The notes under the pieces are model-generated. The model searched no databases. It saw only the letters and a list, made by a program, of their open reading frames with translations, and was not told the origin of the DNA. The translations under genes were made by a program, and so were the position numbers. Below are positions 9,153 to 18,929 of a stretch of 64,000 nt of DNA, piece by piece. Source of the stretch: Desulfosporosinus sp. (GTDB lineage Bacteria > Bacillota > Desulfitobacteriia > Desulfitobacteriales > Desulfitobacteriaceae); contig JARLHU010000084.1 of assembly GCA_031292095.1 (NCBI GenBank), forward strand, positions 1 through 64,000, read 5' to 3'. How positions within the stretch are numbered: the first letter of the stretch is position 1; every line of letters begins with the position of its first letter.

Positions 9153-10866
9153 ATAATTTTTTGTACAAGCCCGCTCGAGATAAACCTAAGGCTTTAGCTG
9201 CCTGGACTTTATTCCCATTGGTAGCATTCATTGCATAAATAAGAGCTTCTTTTTCTACCCCATTGAGAATATTTTCCAGTGACCCTTCGACAAAAGTGTG
9301 TTTTTCATGGGCGGCCACTAAGATTTGCAAATAGTTTGGTAAATGTTTAAGCTGAATTTCTGTTCCATCTAGCAGGTTGAAGGCCCGCTCGATAATATTT
9401 TCGAGTTCGCGAATATTACCGGGCCAGCGATGTTTCATCAGAACGTCTAAGGCCTCTTTCGTTATACCTGTCACAGATTGTGAAAACTGAAGATTAAACT
9501 TCTTTAAAAACGTTTCAATCAACGCTTCTATATCGTCCTTTCTTTCCCGTAAAGGAGGAATCGTCAAGGTCACGACATTTAAACGATAATAAAGGTCCTC
9601 GCGGAATTGTTGATTGCGAATCATAGCTTCCAGATCACGATTAGTCGCTGCAACCAAACGCACGTCTATATAACGAGTTTTATTGCTTCCTAACCGTTCA
9701 ATTTCCCGCTCCTGAATGACACGCAATAACTTGGCTTGCATGGCCATTTCCATATCTCCTACTTCGTCGAGGAACAGGGTTCCTCCGTCCGCGAGTTCAA
9801 ATTTTCCAAGTTTCCCGCCTTTACGAGCTCCGGTAAATGCTCCTTCGTCATAACCAAACAATTCGGATTCCAGTAAGTTCCCTGGTACAGCGGCACAATT
9901 CACCTTGATAAAGGGACCTTGCCAACGGTTGCTTTCTTTATGAAGTAGTTGGGCAAATAATTCTTTACCCGTTCCATTTTCTCCCCTCAAGAGCACGGTG
10001 GACTCTGATTTGGCTACGCGCAAGGCAGTCTGAACCAATGAAATCATATGGGGATTTTTCCCCTTTAAGAGTTCTCTTGCCGAGCGATTTTCTTGTAAGA
10101 GAGTCTTCTTATAGTAGTCTAGTTCCGAACGCAATGAATTAACTTTTTTTGTCAAGGCGTAAAGTTCGCCAACGTTTTTGAATACAATTTTTCCTAAAGC
10201 CCCCACTATTTTACCATCCAGAATAATCGGAATTCTGCTGGCGATGATTTCATGTCCGTTTAAGTCATGAATATAGCCGTACACAGGTAAACCTGTTTCC
10301 AGAACGTCAGTGAATTTGTGGTTTTTGTAGATTTCAGTGATTGGTCTTCCAATCAGATCCTTGGGGGATTTCCCGAAAAAGCTAGCAAAGGCCTGATTCG
10401 TCATGGTTACAACCCCTTCTTTGTTAACCACAATCAGCCCATCATAAGCAATGTTAAGGACAACTTCGAGGGTCAGTTGGAGCTGCTTGGTTTTCTCGTG
10501 CTCCATAACTAAATTGTCAACGAAATTTTGAAGAATCGTTATGTCTTGGAAGACAGCCACAGCGCCAACCAACTCACCATGAAGATAGATTGGGGTCCGA
10601 TTAGTCAATAAAACAGTATCATTAAGTATCATCTGCTGACCTAACTCAGCAACGCCGTTTTCAAAAACTCTCATTAATCCAGTCTCTGGAAAATAGGCGA
10701 TCGCAGACTGTCCTACCAGATCTTGGACGGGGATTTTTAAAGTATTAAAAACAGCGCGATTAGCGTAAAGAATAAGACCTTGGGGGTCAATGGCAATGAT
10801 GGCGTTGTTCGTATTCTCTAGAATTTCGTTAAGAGTGATCGAATTGGGTTGTCCCTCTAGTAACAT
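9133..10866 (-). CDS. PAS-containing sigma-54-dependent transcriptional activator
   Basis: Bacterial enhancer-binding protein of 577 residues from the ATG at 10866, which has CGGAGG seven bases upstream. Two N-terminal PAS domains ([18 protein letters not shown]; then [18 protein letters not shown]) are joined by a coiled coil to an AAA+ domain with Walker A GENGTGKE, the sigma-54 contact loop GAFTGA and Walker [12 protein letters not shown] Fis-type helix-turn-helix ([20 protein letters not shown]) ends the protein. It would bind upstream palindromes and open RNA polymerase-sigma54 promoters. The -24/-12 promoter and 19-bp repeats before the hbd gene at 12.4 kb make that operon the obvious candidate target. 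The signal sensed by the PAS domains is unknown. Confidence 0.92.
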   Translation of the reverse strand: MLLEGQPNSITLNEILENTNNAIIAIDPQGLILYANRAVFNTLKIPVQDLVGQSAIAYFPETGLMRVFENGVAELGQQMILNDTVLLTNRTPIYLHGELVGAVAVFQDITILQNFVDNLVMEHEKTKQLQLTLEVVLNIAYDGLIVVNKEGVVTMTNQAFASFFGKSPKDLIGRPITEIYKNHKFTDVLETGLPVYGYIHDLNGHEIIASRIPIILDGKIVGALGKIVFKNVGELYALTKKVNSLRSELDYYKKTLLQENRSARELLKGKNPHMISLVQTALRVAKSESTVLLRGENGTGKELFAQLLHKESNRWQGPFIKVNCAAVPGNLLESELFGYDEGAFTGARKGGKLGKFELADGGTLFLDEVGDMEMAMQAKLLRVIQEREIERLGSNKTRYIDVRLVAATNRDLEAMIRNQQFREDLYYRLNVVTLTIPPLRERKDDIEALIETFLKKFNLQFSQSVTGITKEALDVLMKHRWPGNIRELENIIERAFNLLDGTEIQLKHLPNYLQILVAAHEKHTFVEGSLENILNGVEKEALIYAMNATNGNKVQAAKALGLSRAGLYKKLFKHQLR

Positions 10867-10917
10867 TGGTAAACCTCCGGAAATATTAGTATTATCGTAG
10901 CTGTTCCTTAACAATTT

Positions 10918-11751
10918 TCATAGAAATAATTCTGGTTCTTTTCGAGCAGTATATTCGATTTCTAATTCTTGTTTATGTCTTAAATAATTCTCATCATCAT
11001 AATATTTTGCTTGTACAGGACATTTTTTTATACACGCACCACATTTAATACAAATTCCATTTATTTTAGAGACATCTTCAGCATCGATGGAACCCATGGG
11101 ACAGGCATTGACACAAAGTTTACAATCAATACAATTGCTATTTGTTTTTGGAACAACCTTTCTAAGATCCACAGGACGACCATCTTTGTTTATAGGCATA
11201 TAATGTTTTCGATAAGGCTGATTTCCCTTTACAACTACAGTTTGAATTTCTTCTTGAGTGGTTATTTTTGTATAGATTTGCTTAGCGAAATCACTAACGA
11301 TGACCATATCTTTTTCATCCGGTCTATTTTTGGCAAGAGTCATTGAAAAGGAGTGCTCTCCGATAAATGCTCCCGCTGCAATAACTTTAAAGCCGTTAAA
11401 TTCAAGAATATCTTTTAATTCTATTAATGCATCGTCATAGTTTCTGTTTCCATAAACTACTACAGGGATTGCTAAGGCGCCGTTACCTGTAATAGAATTT
11501 AAATATTTTAGCAGTACATTGGGAACTCTTCCAGCATAGACTGGAACTCCTATGATGACAACATCCTGTACGGAAAAAGACATTGCCTTTATTCTAACTC
11601 CCGGTAAGGTAAAATCGATAGTATTTACGGCGATAGTATTTACGGTTATTTTATCATTAATAGTATCTGAAATCTTTTTTGCTATTCCAGATACTATTTT
11701 TTTAGTTGTATTTGTCGGGCTAAAATATAGAGCATTAATCGTTTTATGCAC
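10918..11751 (-). CDS. EFR1-type flavodoxin-ferredoxin fusion protein
   Basis: 277 residues from GTG at 11751 (GGAGG seven bases upstream). An N-terminal flavodoxin-like domain (ALYFSPTNTTKKIV phosphate-binding loop for FMN, GVPVYAGRVP) is followed by two 4Fe-4S motifs, CIDCKLCVNACP and CIKCGACIKKCP, near the C-terminus. It is a small cytoplasmic electron-transfer protein. It lies 51 bp upstream of, and in the same direction as, the sigma-54 activator, so the two may be cotranscribed; it is divergent from the hbd operon. A role as electron carrier for acyl-CoA redox steps is possible but is inference from position only. Confidence 0.87.
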   Translation of the reverse strand: MHKTINALYFSPTNTTKKIVSGIAKKISDTINDKITVNTIAVNTIDFTLPGVRIKAMSFSVQDVVIIGVPVYAGRVPNVLLKYLNSITGNGALAIPVVVYGNRNYDDALIELKDILEFNGFKVIAAGAFIGEHSFSMTLAKNRPDEKDMVIVSDFAKQIYTKITTQEEIQTVVVKGNQPYRKHYMPINKDGRPVDLRKVVPKTNSNCIDCKLCVNACPMGSIDAEDVSKINGICIKCGACIKKCPVQAKYYDDENYLRHKQELEIEYTARKEPELFL

Positions 11752-12022
11752 ACTAAGACCTCCAAATAATATATTTATGATATATTTTACTCGTTTCATT
11801 CAGGCCTTAAAATTTAGTTAACGACATTGAAAACCGTTCTTAACGCCCGTTTAATTAATTATGTTCTCTTTCCAATGACCCTAATCTAAACCTAATCTTA
11901 GTAATAAATGCAAGTCCTATGCCAAGATACAATATACAGGATTCAAATTATTTATCTTCGTTGGTACTAAAGGTTACGGTCCTTTTGCCATTGCGAATTG
12001 CCCCAAAATATAATTATCAAGA

Positions 12023-12041
12023 TGTACACGATTGTTTACAC
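12023..12041 (+). promoter_or_regulatory. Candidate activator site 1 (UAS) for hbd operon
   Basis: TGTACACGATTGTTTACAC matches the consensus TGTAYAYRATYGKWTACAY built from the three copies in this region: a TGTA-N11-TACA palindrome. It lies about 390 bp before the -24/-12 promoter. Confidence 0.6.
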
Positions 12042-12204
12042 TCCTGGGCACAAGAACTCGTAATCCATTATAGCCCTGGCTTTGGCGTAGTGTCAACTAA
12101 TGGGTACATGTATCTATTTGTTGATGCGTTGATTTACTGTGTCAAATTAGGAGACAAAACTTAATATTGAACAAAATAATCCCTGAATTTGGGAGATCAA
12201 TACA

Positions 12205-12223
12205 TGTACACAATCGGATACAT
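12205..12223 (+). promoter_or_regulatory. Candidate activator site 2 (UAS) for hbd operon
   Basis: TGTACACAATCGGATACAT, second copy of the 19-bp palindrome. Its symmetry extends outward: both flanks read TACATGTA (12201-12208 and 12219-12226). It lies about 205 bp upstream of the sigma-54 promoter, a usual enhancer distance. Confidence 0.68.
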
Positions 12224-12293
12224 GTATTTTTTGTGTACATAAATCCTTGCTTGATGATTACAAAAAGGTTTAGCGATCTAAAATAATCAAAAA

Positions 12294-12312
12294 TGTATAT
12301 AATCGTATACAC
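12294..12312 (+). promoter_or_regulatory. Candidate activator site 3 (UAS) for hbd operon
   Basis: TGTATATAATCGTATACAC, third copy, with GTATA / TATAC arms. It ends about 98 bp upstream of the -24 element, the classical position for an enhancer-binding protein dimer. Confidence 0.68.
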
Positions 12313-12409
12313 TCGTTTAATCTAGGTAGTGTTGAGGTTTTTAGCATAACGTGGTCTGTATCCCTTGGTATCAGGGAAAACAGAAGAGTTGGAATTGATT
12401 GAATTTTTA

Positions 12410-12426
12410 TTGGCATAAGAATTGCA
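12410..12426 (+). promoter_or_regulatory. Sigma-54 (-24/-12) promoter of the hbd operon
   Basis: TTGGCATAAGAATTGCA has the invariant GG (12412-12413) and GC (12424-12425) with exactly ten bases between them, matching TTGGCAC-N5-TTGCW at nearly every conserved base. Transcription would start near 12437, about 60 bp before the GTG start of hbd. Confidence 0.8.
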
Positions 12427-12496
12427 AAACAATTCAATAAGATTACAAAATTCCTTGATAAGGGATGTAATTCGACAAACATAAGGAGGAGTTAGA

Positions 12497-13342
12497 GTGA
12501 AGACAATCATGGTTATTGGAGCGGGACAAATGGGTGGGGGTATCGCTCAGGTTGCCGCTCAAGCGGGCTACTCTGTCATTTTAAATGACATTAAAGATGA
12601 ATTTGTAGATCGGGGTTTCGACATCATTGATAAGAACCTCAGCCGTAGTGTCGAAAAAGGAAGACTTAAGGCGGAGGAAAAAGAACTTATCTTAGGACGG
12701 ATCACTAGATCTACCTCCCTACAAGATGCCGTATCGGCTGATTTGGTCATTGAAGCAGCAGTTGAAAATATGGCGATTAAAGGTCAAATATTTTCTCAAC
12801 TTGATGTAATCTGTCCCGAAAATACTATTCTCGCCACGAATACTTCTTCCTTACCAATCACTGAGGTTGCTGCTTTCACTAAACGCCCGGATCGCGTGAT
12901 CGGGATGCATTTCATGAACCCCGTTCCGGCGATGAAGCTCGTTGAGGTTATCCGTGGTTTGGCTACTAGTGATGAAGTTTTTAAAACGATTGAAGCACTC
13001 AGCATTGACATCGGTAAAACACCAGTAGAAGTCAATGATGCTCCCGGCTTTGTCGCTAATCGAATCTTAATTCCCATGCTCAATGAAGCTGTACGCACGC
13101 TCTATAGAGGGATTGCCTCTGTTGAATCGATTGATAATGTTATGAAGTTGGGCTGCAATCATCCTATGGGTCCGCTGGCTTTAGCCGACTTAATTGGTCT
13201 GGATACTGTCCTATCGATTATGGAAACCCTCCATGAAAACTTAGGCGAAGCCTATCGCCCGTGCCCGTTACTCCGCAAATATGTTAAAGCGGGTTGGCTC
13301 GGACGTAAATCTGGTCGTGGTTTTTATAAATACGACGCCTAA
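12497..13342 (+). CDS. hbd: 3-hydroxybutyryl-CoA dehydrogenase
   Basis: Interconverts acetoacetyl-CoA and 3-hydroxybutyryl-CoA with NAD(P)H. 281 residues, the normal family length. The N-terminal Rossmann motif [11 protein letters not shown] is intact, [10 protein letters not shown] and the catalytic histidine region [10 protein letters not shown] follow, and [12 protein letters not shown] begins the C-terminal helical dimerisation domain. GTG start with GGAGG eight bases upstream. First gene of hbd-crt-acyl-CoA dehydrogenase, behind a sigma-54 promoter with three upstream palindromes. The pathway could run as butyrate formation or as butyrate/crotonate oxidation; the sequence alone does not decide. 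Confidence 0.95.
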   Translation: MKTIMVIGAGQMGGGIAQVAAQAGYSVILNDIKDEFVDRGFDIIDKNLSRSVEKGRLKAEEKELILGRITRSTSLQDAVSADLVIEAAVENMAIKGQIFSQLDVICPENTILATNTSSLPITEVAAFTKRPDRVIGMHFMNPVPAMKLVEVIRGLATSDEVFKTIEALSIDIGKTPVEVNDAPGFVANRILIPMLNEAVRTLYRGIASVESIDNVMKLGCNHPMGPLALADLIGLDTVLSIMETLHENLGEAYRPCPLLRKYVKAGWLGRKSGRGFYKYDA

Positions 13343-13394
13343 ATTCCTAAGACATTCTAGGGATAGAGATTTGTTAAATTGAGGAGGAGACGGC

Positions 13395-14177
13395 GTGGAG
13401 TATACCAATTTATTATTGGAAAAGAACGGTGCTGTCGCCGTTCTAACGATCAATCGCCCCAAAGCCTTTAACGCCTTGAATGGTGACACATTATTGGAAC
13501 TGTCCACCGTGCTCGATGAGCTGGGGATGGATTCCAGTGTCAAAGTAGTGATTCTCACAGGTAGCGGAAATAAGGCTTTTGTTGCGGGCGCAGATATTTC
13601 TCAAATGAAAAATTTTGATGCTTTGGAAGGCCGACGTTTTGCCCAATTAGGCCATAAAACCTTACGGAAAATTGAACATTTGCCACAGCCCGTGATCGCG
13701 GCAATCAAAGGATTTGCTTTAGGCGGTGGTTGCGAGTTGGCCATGGCTTGCGATATTCGTCTAGCTAGTGATACTGCAAAGTTTGGTCAACCGGAAGTAA
13801 CCCTTGGACTAACTGCCGGATTTGGGGGCACTCAGCGTTTACCCCGCCTAGTCGGCACAGGTATAGCCAGCGAGATGCTTTTTACCGGAGACGTAATTGA
13901 TGCTCACGAAGCTTACCGGATTGGTTTAGTAAATCATGTCTATCCTTTAGACACTCTCATGGAAGAAGCGCAAAAGCTGGCTGAAAGAATTGCAGAACGG
14001 GCTCCGTTAGCAGTTCAGTTAACCAAAAGCGCTATCCAAAATGGTTGTAATATGGATTTAGACAGCGCGCAAGCCTTTGAAGCCGGGATTTTTGGCCTCA
14101 CTTGTAGTACCCAGGATCAAAAAGCGGGATGTACTGCCTTTACAGAAAAATGTAAACCTACTTTTGAAGGGCGATAA
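13395..14177 (+). CDS. crt: Enoyl-CoA hydratase / crotonase
   Basis: Hydrates crotonyl-CoA to 3-hydroxybutyryl-CoA, or the reverse. 260 residues. Crotonase landmarks are the oxyanion-hole segment AFVAGADISQMK, the first catalytic glutamate in GGGCELAMACDI and the second in QPEVTLGLTAGFGGTQRLP. GTG start with GGAGGAG upstream. It follows hbd by 52 bp and precedes the acyl-CoA dehydrogenase by 26 bp, so the three are probably cotranscribed. Confidence 0.94.
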   Translation: MEYTNLLLEKNGAVAVLTINRPKAFNALNGDTLLELSTVLDELGMDSSVKVVILTGSGNKAFVAGADISQMKNFDALEGRRFAQLGHKTLRKIEHLPQPVIAAIKGFALGGGCELAMACDIRLASDTAKFGQPEVTLGLTAGFGGTQRLPRLVGTGIASEMLFTGDVIDAHEAYRIGLVNHVYPLDTLMEEAQKLAERIAERAPLAVQLTKSAIQNGCNMDLDSAQAFEAGIFGLTCSTQDQKAGCTAFTEKCKPTFEGR

Positions 14178-14203
14178 TATCCAAAAAAGAGAGGAAGATT
14201 TAA

Positions 14204-15346
14204 ATGATTTTTGAATTAACTGATGAACATAAAATGATGCGTAAAATGGTTCGTGATTTTGCTGAGAAGGAATGTGGTCCCGGGGCTGAAGAACGCGATG
14301 AGAATGAAGAATTTTCGATGGAAATATGGAAAAAAGCGGGAGAACTTGGCCTGGCTGGGGTTACATTCCCTGAAGAATTTGGCGGTGTTGGAGCAGACTA
14401 CATCTCTTATGCCATTACGGTAGAGGAGTTGTCTCGAGTTGATGCATCCGTAGGCGTGACCATTTCGGCACATGCGAGTTTATGTGCCAATCCCATTGCT
14501 AAATTTGGAACGGAAGAACAAAAGAAAAAATATCTTACGCCGTTGGCTACTGGGGAAAAACTCGGAGCTTTTGGTTTGACCGAGCCCATGGCTGGTTCAG
14601 ACTCTTCAGGGACACGTACGAGGGCGGTTCGTGATGGCAACGATTACATCCTCAATGGTACAAAAATCTTTATTACCAATGGATACTATGCTGACACGTA
14701 TGTTGTCACTGCACAAATGGATAAGAGCAAAGGTAATAGAGGGATTGCTGCCTTTATCGTTGAAAAAGGCATGCCTGGATTCAGCTTCGGTAAAAAAGAG
14801 AAAAAGATGGGCATTCGTTCTTCTGCCACCTATGAATTAGTCTTCGAAGATGTTCGTGTTCCGGCTGAGAACCTCCTCGGCAAAGAAGGAGAAGGTTTTA
14901 AAATTGCCATGATCACACTTGATTATGGAAGAATCGGTATTGCTTCCCAAGCCTTGGGAATTGCCCAAGGTGCTTATGAGCAAGCTTTAAAATATTCTAA
15001 ATTAAGAGAGCAGTTCGGCAAACCACTGTCTGAATTCCAGATTACTCAATTTAAGTTGGCTGACATGGCGACTCAAATCGAAGCCGCTCGTCTGCTTGTC
15101 TATCAAGCTGCTTATTTGGCTTCTGCACACCAACCTGTTTCTAAGGCCGCTGCCATGGCCAAACTTTTTGCTTCCGAGACCGCTATGTGGGTAACCACAC
15201 AGTCTGTTCAAATTCACGGCGGATATGGTTACACTCGTGAATATCCAGTTGAGCGCATGATGAGGGACGCCAAAATTACAGAGATTTATGAAGGAACCAG
15301 TGAAATGCAACGCGTTGTTATTGCCAGTCATATTCTTAAAGCTTAA
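14204..15346 (+). CDS. bcd: Short-chain acyl-CoA dehydrogenase (butyryl-CoA type)
   Basis: FAD enzyme linking butyryl-CoA and crotonyl-CoA. 380 residues. FAD/substrate motifs are [17 protein letters not shown] and [15 protein letters not shown]; the catalytic glutamate lies in [13 protein letters not shown] near the C-terminus; [20 protein letters not shown] is typical. No etfA/etfB lies beside it, so its electron-transfer flavoprotein must be encoded elsewhere, unlike most clostridial bcd-etfBA clusters. The substrate is inferred from the hbd-crt neighbours. Confidence 0.9.
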   Translation: MIFELTDEHKMMRKMVRDFAEKECGPGAEERDENEEFSMEIWKKAGELGLAGVTFPEEFGGVGADYISYAITVEELSRVDASVGVTISAHASLCANPIAKFGTEEQKKKYLTPLATGEKLGAFGLTEPMAGSDSSGTRTRAVRDGNDYILNGTKIFITNGYYADTYVVTAQMDKSKGNRGIAAFIVEKGMPGFSFGKKEKKMGIRSSATYELVFEDVRVPAENLLGKEGEGFKIAMITLDYGRIGIASQALGIAQGAYEQALKYSKLREQFGKPLSEFQITQFKLADMATQIEAARLLVYQAAYLASAHQPVSKAAAMAKLFASETAMWVTTQSVQIHGGYGYTREYPVERMMRDAKITEIYEGTSEMQRVVIASHILKA

Positions 15347-15408
15347 TACCGTTGCCTTGAAGGAAAAAAGAACTCGAACATTTTCGATTGAATAGAGAAT
15401 AATTTAGA

Positions 15409-15431
15409 GAAGCGCCTCTCAAAGGCGCTTC
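15409..15431 (+). terminator. Hairpin after bcd
   Basis: Perfect 9-bp arms GAAGCGCCT / AGGCGCTTC, 62 bp after the bcd stop. No T-run follows, so it may stabilise the mRNA end or be a partial terminator. Confidence 0.45.
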
Positions 15432-15462
15432 ACTAAATAAGACTTGTCATTTAACTAAGACT

Positions 15463-15489
15463 TTAGAGGGACGGCCTCTAATAGTTTTT
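15463..15489 (+). terminator. Terminator-like hairpin before the thiolase gene
   Basis: TTAGAGG / CCTCTAA stem with a five-base loop followed by TAGTTTTT. It separates bcd from the thiolase gene and may end the hbd-crt-bcd transcript or attenuate thiolase expression. Confidence 0.55.
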
Positions 15490-15530
15490 GGTGCAACAGA
15501 CTAAATAACTTGAAGGAGATGTGTTTATCC

Positions 15531-16709
15531 ATGAGAGAAGTTGTTATTGTAAGTGCAGTGCGTACGCCAGTCGGTTCATTTTGTGCTGCTTTAGGACAAA
15601 TACCGGCAGCTGATTTGGGCGCAATTGCCATTAAAGAAGCGATCCTGAGAGCGGGAATTACCCCGGATCAGGTTGATGAGGTTATATTGGGTAACGTAAT
15701 ACAAGCTGGCTTAGGGCAAAATCCTGCTCGTCAAGCGGCAATCAAAGCTGGAATTCCTCAAGAAGTTCCTTCTTGGACGCTGAATAAGGTCTGCGGATCT
15801 GGGATTAAATCGATAGTTTGCGCAGCCCAAGCCATTATTGCTGGGGATGCTGACATTGTGGTTGCCGGTGGGATGGAGAATATGTCCCTGGCTCCTTATG
15901 TGCTGCCTAAAGCGCGTACAGGATATCGAATGGGCAATGGTACCATTATCGATGCCATGGTTAACGATGGCTTAACCGATGCCTTTGACAACATGCACAT
16001 GGGTATCACAGCTGAAAACATTGCAGAACAGTTTGGTATTTCCCGAGAGGAACAAGATCGTTATGCCGTGTCCAGTCAAAATCGTGCCGAAGTTGCTATA
16101 AAAGCCGGGAAATTTACGGAAGAAATTGTACCGGTGTCCATCCCCCAACGTAAAGGCGACCCGATTATTGTCTCACAGGATGAATTTCCGCGTTTTGGTG
16201 CGACGTATGAATCTATGGCCAAGTTACGGCCCGCTTTTAAAAAGGATGGAACCGTCACTGCTGCCAATGCTTCGGGGATTAATGACGGAGCTGCAGCTGT
16301 CGTTGTCATGTCCAAAGAAAAAGCTGAGCAATTAGGCTTGACACCTTTAGCGAAAATTACGTCATGGGCTTCGGCTGGTGTAGACCCAAGGATTATGGGA
16401 ACAGGCCCCATCCCTGCAAGTCGTAAAGCGTTAGCAAAAGCTGGGTTAAAAATTACGGATATCGACTTGGTAGAAGCTAATGAAGCATTTGCTTCGCAAA
16501 CCTTAGAAGTGGCTAAAGAACTTCAACTTGATATGGAAAAGACAAATATCAATGGCGGGGCAATTGCTTTGGGTCATCCTGTTGGTGCTTCAGGAACACG
16601 AATTCTCGTGACGTTGCTTCATGAAATGAAGCGCAGTAAGGCTCATCGTGGCTTGGCAACACTATGTATTGGCGGCGGACAAGGTATCGCCATCATTGTA
16701 GAACGTTAA
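15531..16709 (+). CDS. thlA: Acetyl-CoA C-acetyltransferase (thiolase)
   Basis: Condenses two acetyl-CoA to acetoacetyl-CoA, or cleaves acetoacetyl-CoA. 392 residues from the ATG at 15531; upstream in-frame starts overlap the AAGGAG site. The acyl-accepting cysteine is in [12 protein letters not shown], the catalytic histidine in [17 protein letters not shown] and the second cysteine in TLCIGGGQG. It supplies the C4 substrate for Hbd and so belongs functionally with the preceding cluster, although terminator-like hairpins lie between them. Confidence 0.94.
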   Translation: MREVVIVSAVRTPVGSFCAALGQIPAADLGAIAIKEAILRAGITPDQVDEVILGNVIQAGLGQNPARQAAIKAGIPQEVPSWTLNKVCGSGIKSIVCAAQAIIAGDADIVVAGGMENMSLAPYVLPKARTGYRMGNGTIIDAMVNDGLTDAFDNMHMGITAENIAEQFGISREEQDRYAVSSQNRAEVAIKAGKFTEEIVPVSIPQRKGDPIIVSQDEFPRFGATYESMAKLRPAFKKDGTVTAANASGINDGAAAVVVMSKEKAEQLGLTPLAKITSWASAGVDPRIMGTGPIPASRKALAKAGLKITDIDLVEANEAFASQTLEVAKELQLDMEKTNINGGAIALGHPVGASGTRILVTLLHEMKRSKAHRGLATLCIGGGQGIAIIVER

Positions 16710-16840
16710 AATAATCGAGACCACTGGTTCCCCCATTCTAAGCGTGGCTTTACTAATACTTCCCCTGCCCAATATTAAGAAGATACGAACATGGTTTTTA
16801 GACTAGAGGAGAAGGAAAAAAGAGCAAAGGGGATATATCA

Positions 16841-18172
16841 ATGATCATGGACGAGTATCGTAAGAAGTGTGTCTCAGCAGACGAAGCCGTAAAAGTGATT
16901 CGTAGCGGAGATTGGATAGAGTATGCTTGGGCCGCAAGTAGCCCAATTTTGTTAGGTGAAGCTTTGGCTCGGCGTAAACACGAACTTACTGATGTGAATT
17001 TGCGCGGAGGAGTTATGTTGACGCCGTTGCCTTTTGTGGATTGTGATCCAGAGGGAGCACATTTTACTTGGAATAGCTGGCACATGGGTGGGGGCGAACG
17101 GAAGTTGGCCCAAAAGGGTTTAGCTTATTACATTCCCATCAAATATTCTGAGGTACCTCGGTACTTACGTGAGAATTTACAGACGGATATTGTAGCCATT
17201 CAAGTGGCTCCTATGGATGAACATGGGTATTTCAGCTTTGGAGTCTCAGTATCGCACTATGCAGCAGCGATTGAAAAGGCTCGAGCTGTTATTGTAGAAG
17301 TTAATGAGGATATGCCGAGTGCCCATGGTGGGTATGACAATACCGTTCATATCTCCAAAGTGGATTATGTCGTTGAAGGCGGCCACAGAGGACTCCCGGT
17401 ATTACCTTCGGCCCCTGCCTCTGAAATCGATAAACAAATTGCTGGATTTGTATTGCCGGAGATTCACGACGGAGCATGTATCCAATTGGGAATTGGCGGG
17501 ATGCCGAATGCTTTAGGGAAAATGATTGCGCAATCAGACCTCAAGGACCTCGGGATTCATACGGAAATGTTGGTTGACGGCTTTGTGGATATGGCGGAAG
17601 CGGGAAAAGTTACCGGATTGAACAAGAAATTAGACCGGGGCAGAATGGTTTATGCCTTTGCGGCTGGGACCCAGAAACTCTATGATTTCATCCGTAATAA
17701 CCCTTCTTTAGCAGCCTATCCTGTGGATTATACCAATCATCCCTTTATTGCTTCGCAAAACGACCAACTAATTTCCATTAACAGTGCTTTGGAAATTGAC
17801 TTGGCTGGTCAGGTTTGTTCAGAAACCGCTGGACCGAATATTATTAGTGGTGCCGGTGGTCAGCTTGACTTTGTGGAAGGATCCTACAATTCGAAAGGCG
17901 GCAAAAGCTTTATCTGCTTACCCTCTACCTTTACGGATAAAGCAGGGAAAGTTCATTCCCGCATCAAAGGGGTTATGACGCTAGGTTCAGTAATTACGGA
18001 TACTCGGACGACCGTTATGTTTGTGGTCACTGAGTACGGAAAAGTCAATCTTAAAGGATTGTCATCTTGGCAACGTGCTGAAGCCTTAATTTCAATTGCT
18101 CATCCCGATTTTAGGGAAGAACTGATTGCTGAGGCCAAAACGCTAAAGATTTGGCGACGCAAGGCCCAATAG
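16841..18172 (+). CDS. Acetyl-CoA hydrolase/transferase family CoA-transferase (butyryl- or 4-hydroxybutyrate type)
   Basis: 443 residues, two-domain CoA-transferase of the Cat/AbfT/But group. The nucleotide loop GIGGMPNALG and the active-site region INSALEIDLAGQVCSE are present, followed by GAGGQLDFVEG. It would exchange CoA between butyryl-CoA (or 4-hydroxybutyryl-CoA) and acetate, closing a butyrate pathway with thiolase, Hbd, Crt and the dehydrogenase just upstream. The position makes butyryl-CoA:acetate exchange likeliest. AAAGGGG lies nine bases before the ATG. Confidence 0.88.
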   Translation: MIMDEYRKKCVSADEAVKVIRSGDWIEYAWAASSPILLGEALARRKHELTDVNLRGGVMLTPLPFVDCDPEGAHFTWNSWHMGGGERKLAQKGLAYYIPIKYSEVPRYLRENLQTDIVAIQVAPMDEHGYFSFGVSVSHYAAAIEKARAVIVEVNEDMPSAHGGYDNTVHISKVDYVVEGGHRGLPVLPSAPASEIDKQIAGFVLPEIHDGACIQLGIGGMPNALGKMIAQSDLKDLGIHTEMLVDGFVDMAEAGKVTGLNKKLDRGRMVYAFAAGTQKLYDFIRNNPSLAAYPVDYTNHPFIASQNDQLISINSALEIDLAGQVCSETAGPNIISGAGGQLDFVEGSYNSKGGKSFICLPSTFTDKAGKVHSRIKGVMTLGSVITDTRTTVMFVVTEYGKVNLKGLSSWQRAEALISIAHPDFREELIAEAKTLKIWRRKAQ

Positions 18173-18189
18173 TATTGGTTGAAGGCGGC

Positions 18190-18221
18190 AAGAAGGGAGT
18201 CTCTTAGAGCCCCTTCTTTTT
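18190..18221 (+). terminator. Terminator of the CoA-transferase gene
   Basis: AAGAAGGG / CCCTTCTT stem followed by TTTTTG, 18 bp after the stop codon. Confidence 0.7.
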
Positions 18222-18371
18222 GTATGGTGATCTCGGCCGCTTTGGTAAACGCGAAGTTCGAGAAAATAGGTTAACTAAAGCAGGAAAATAAGCTGTTTAA
18301 GAGAATAAAGATTAAGATAGTGAGGATAATACGTAAACAGTAAACACAAAGAATTTAGAGGAGAGATTAAG

Positions 18372-18899
18372 ATGAACTTTCTTGAAGTAGTTCAGGCCCG
18401 CCGGAGTTTGCGTAGTTATTTGGATAAGTCAGTCGAACGGGAAAAATTGGAATATATCCTAGAATCCGCGCGGTTAGCACCGTCCTGGAAAAACATGCAG
18501 TGTTGGCGTTTTATTGTAGTCGAAGAGTCGGTTGGGAGGCAGGCCTTGGCGGAAAGCATGGGGGAGGACAATCCTGGGCGTAAGGCCTTGATCGGAGCCC
18601 CAATTGTCATTGTGCTCTGCGCCGTGCCGAGCGAATCAGAGGTATGGGAAGGCAAGGACTATATGATGCTTGATGCAGGACTAGCGATGGAACATTTGCT
18701 GTTGGCTGCGACGGAACAAGGGCTGGGGACGTGCTGGCAGGGTTTGTTCGGCGAGGAGAAAGCCCGGAAAGCCCTAAATGTTCCGGCCAATGTGCGTGTT
18801 GTGGCTATGACGCCTTTAGGCTATGCCGCAGAGGAACGGCGTCCACGGCCACGAAAAGGTACGGCAGAGATTGTTTTCCATGAAAAATGGGGTCAATAA
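18372..18899 (+). CDS. Nitroreductase family flavoprotein
   Basis: 175 residues, FMN-dependent nitroreductase fold. Typical features are the N-terminal RRSLRSYLDKSV, the APSWKNMQCWRF segment near residue 40 and the C-terminal GLGTCWQGLFGEE with MTPLGYAAE. These proteins reduce nitro groups, quinones or flavins using NAD(P)H. It stands 30 bp before the radical SAM gene and may be cotranscribed with it. The physiological substrate is unknown. Confidence 0.88.
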   Translation: MNFLEVVQARRSLRSYLDKSVEREKLEYILESARLAPSWKNMQCWRFIVVEESVGRQALAESMGEDNPGRKALIGAPIVIVLCAVPSESEVWEGKDYMMLDAGLAMEHLLLAATEQGLGTCWQGLFGEEKARKALNVPANVRVVAMTPLGYAAEERRPRPRKGTAEIVFHEKWGQ

Positions 18900-18929
18900 A
18901 TACGAAAAAACGACTTAGGAGTTGGTACA

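Larger units (their letters stand above)
11752..12496. other. 745-bp regulatory region between EFR1 and hbd
   Basis: Divergent intergenic region carrying three 19-bp palindromic repeats and a sigma-54 promoter (listed separately). An 81-codon plus-strand reading frame at 11919-12164 overlaps the first palindrome, lacks a ribosome site and resembles no family I know, so it is not annotated. Confidence 0.6.

Noticed and set aside
11919-12164. 81-codon plus-strand reading frame upstream of hbd
   Set aside because: No ribosome site, overlaps one of the 19-bp palindromes, and its translation resembles no family; it lies in a regulatory region.
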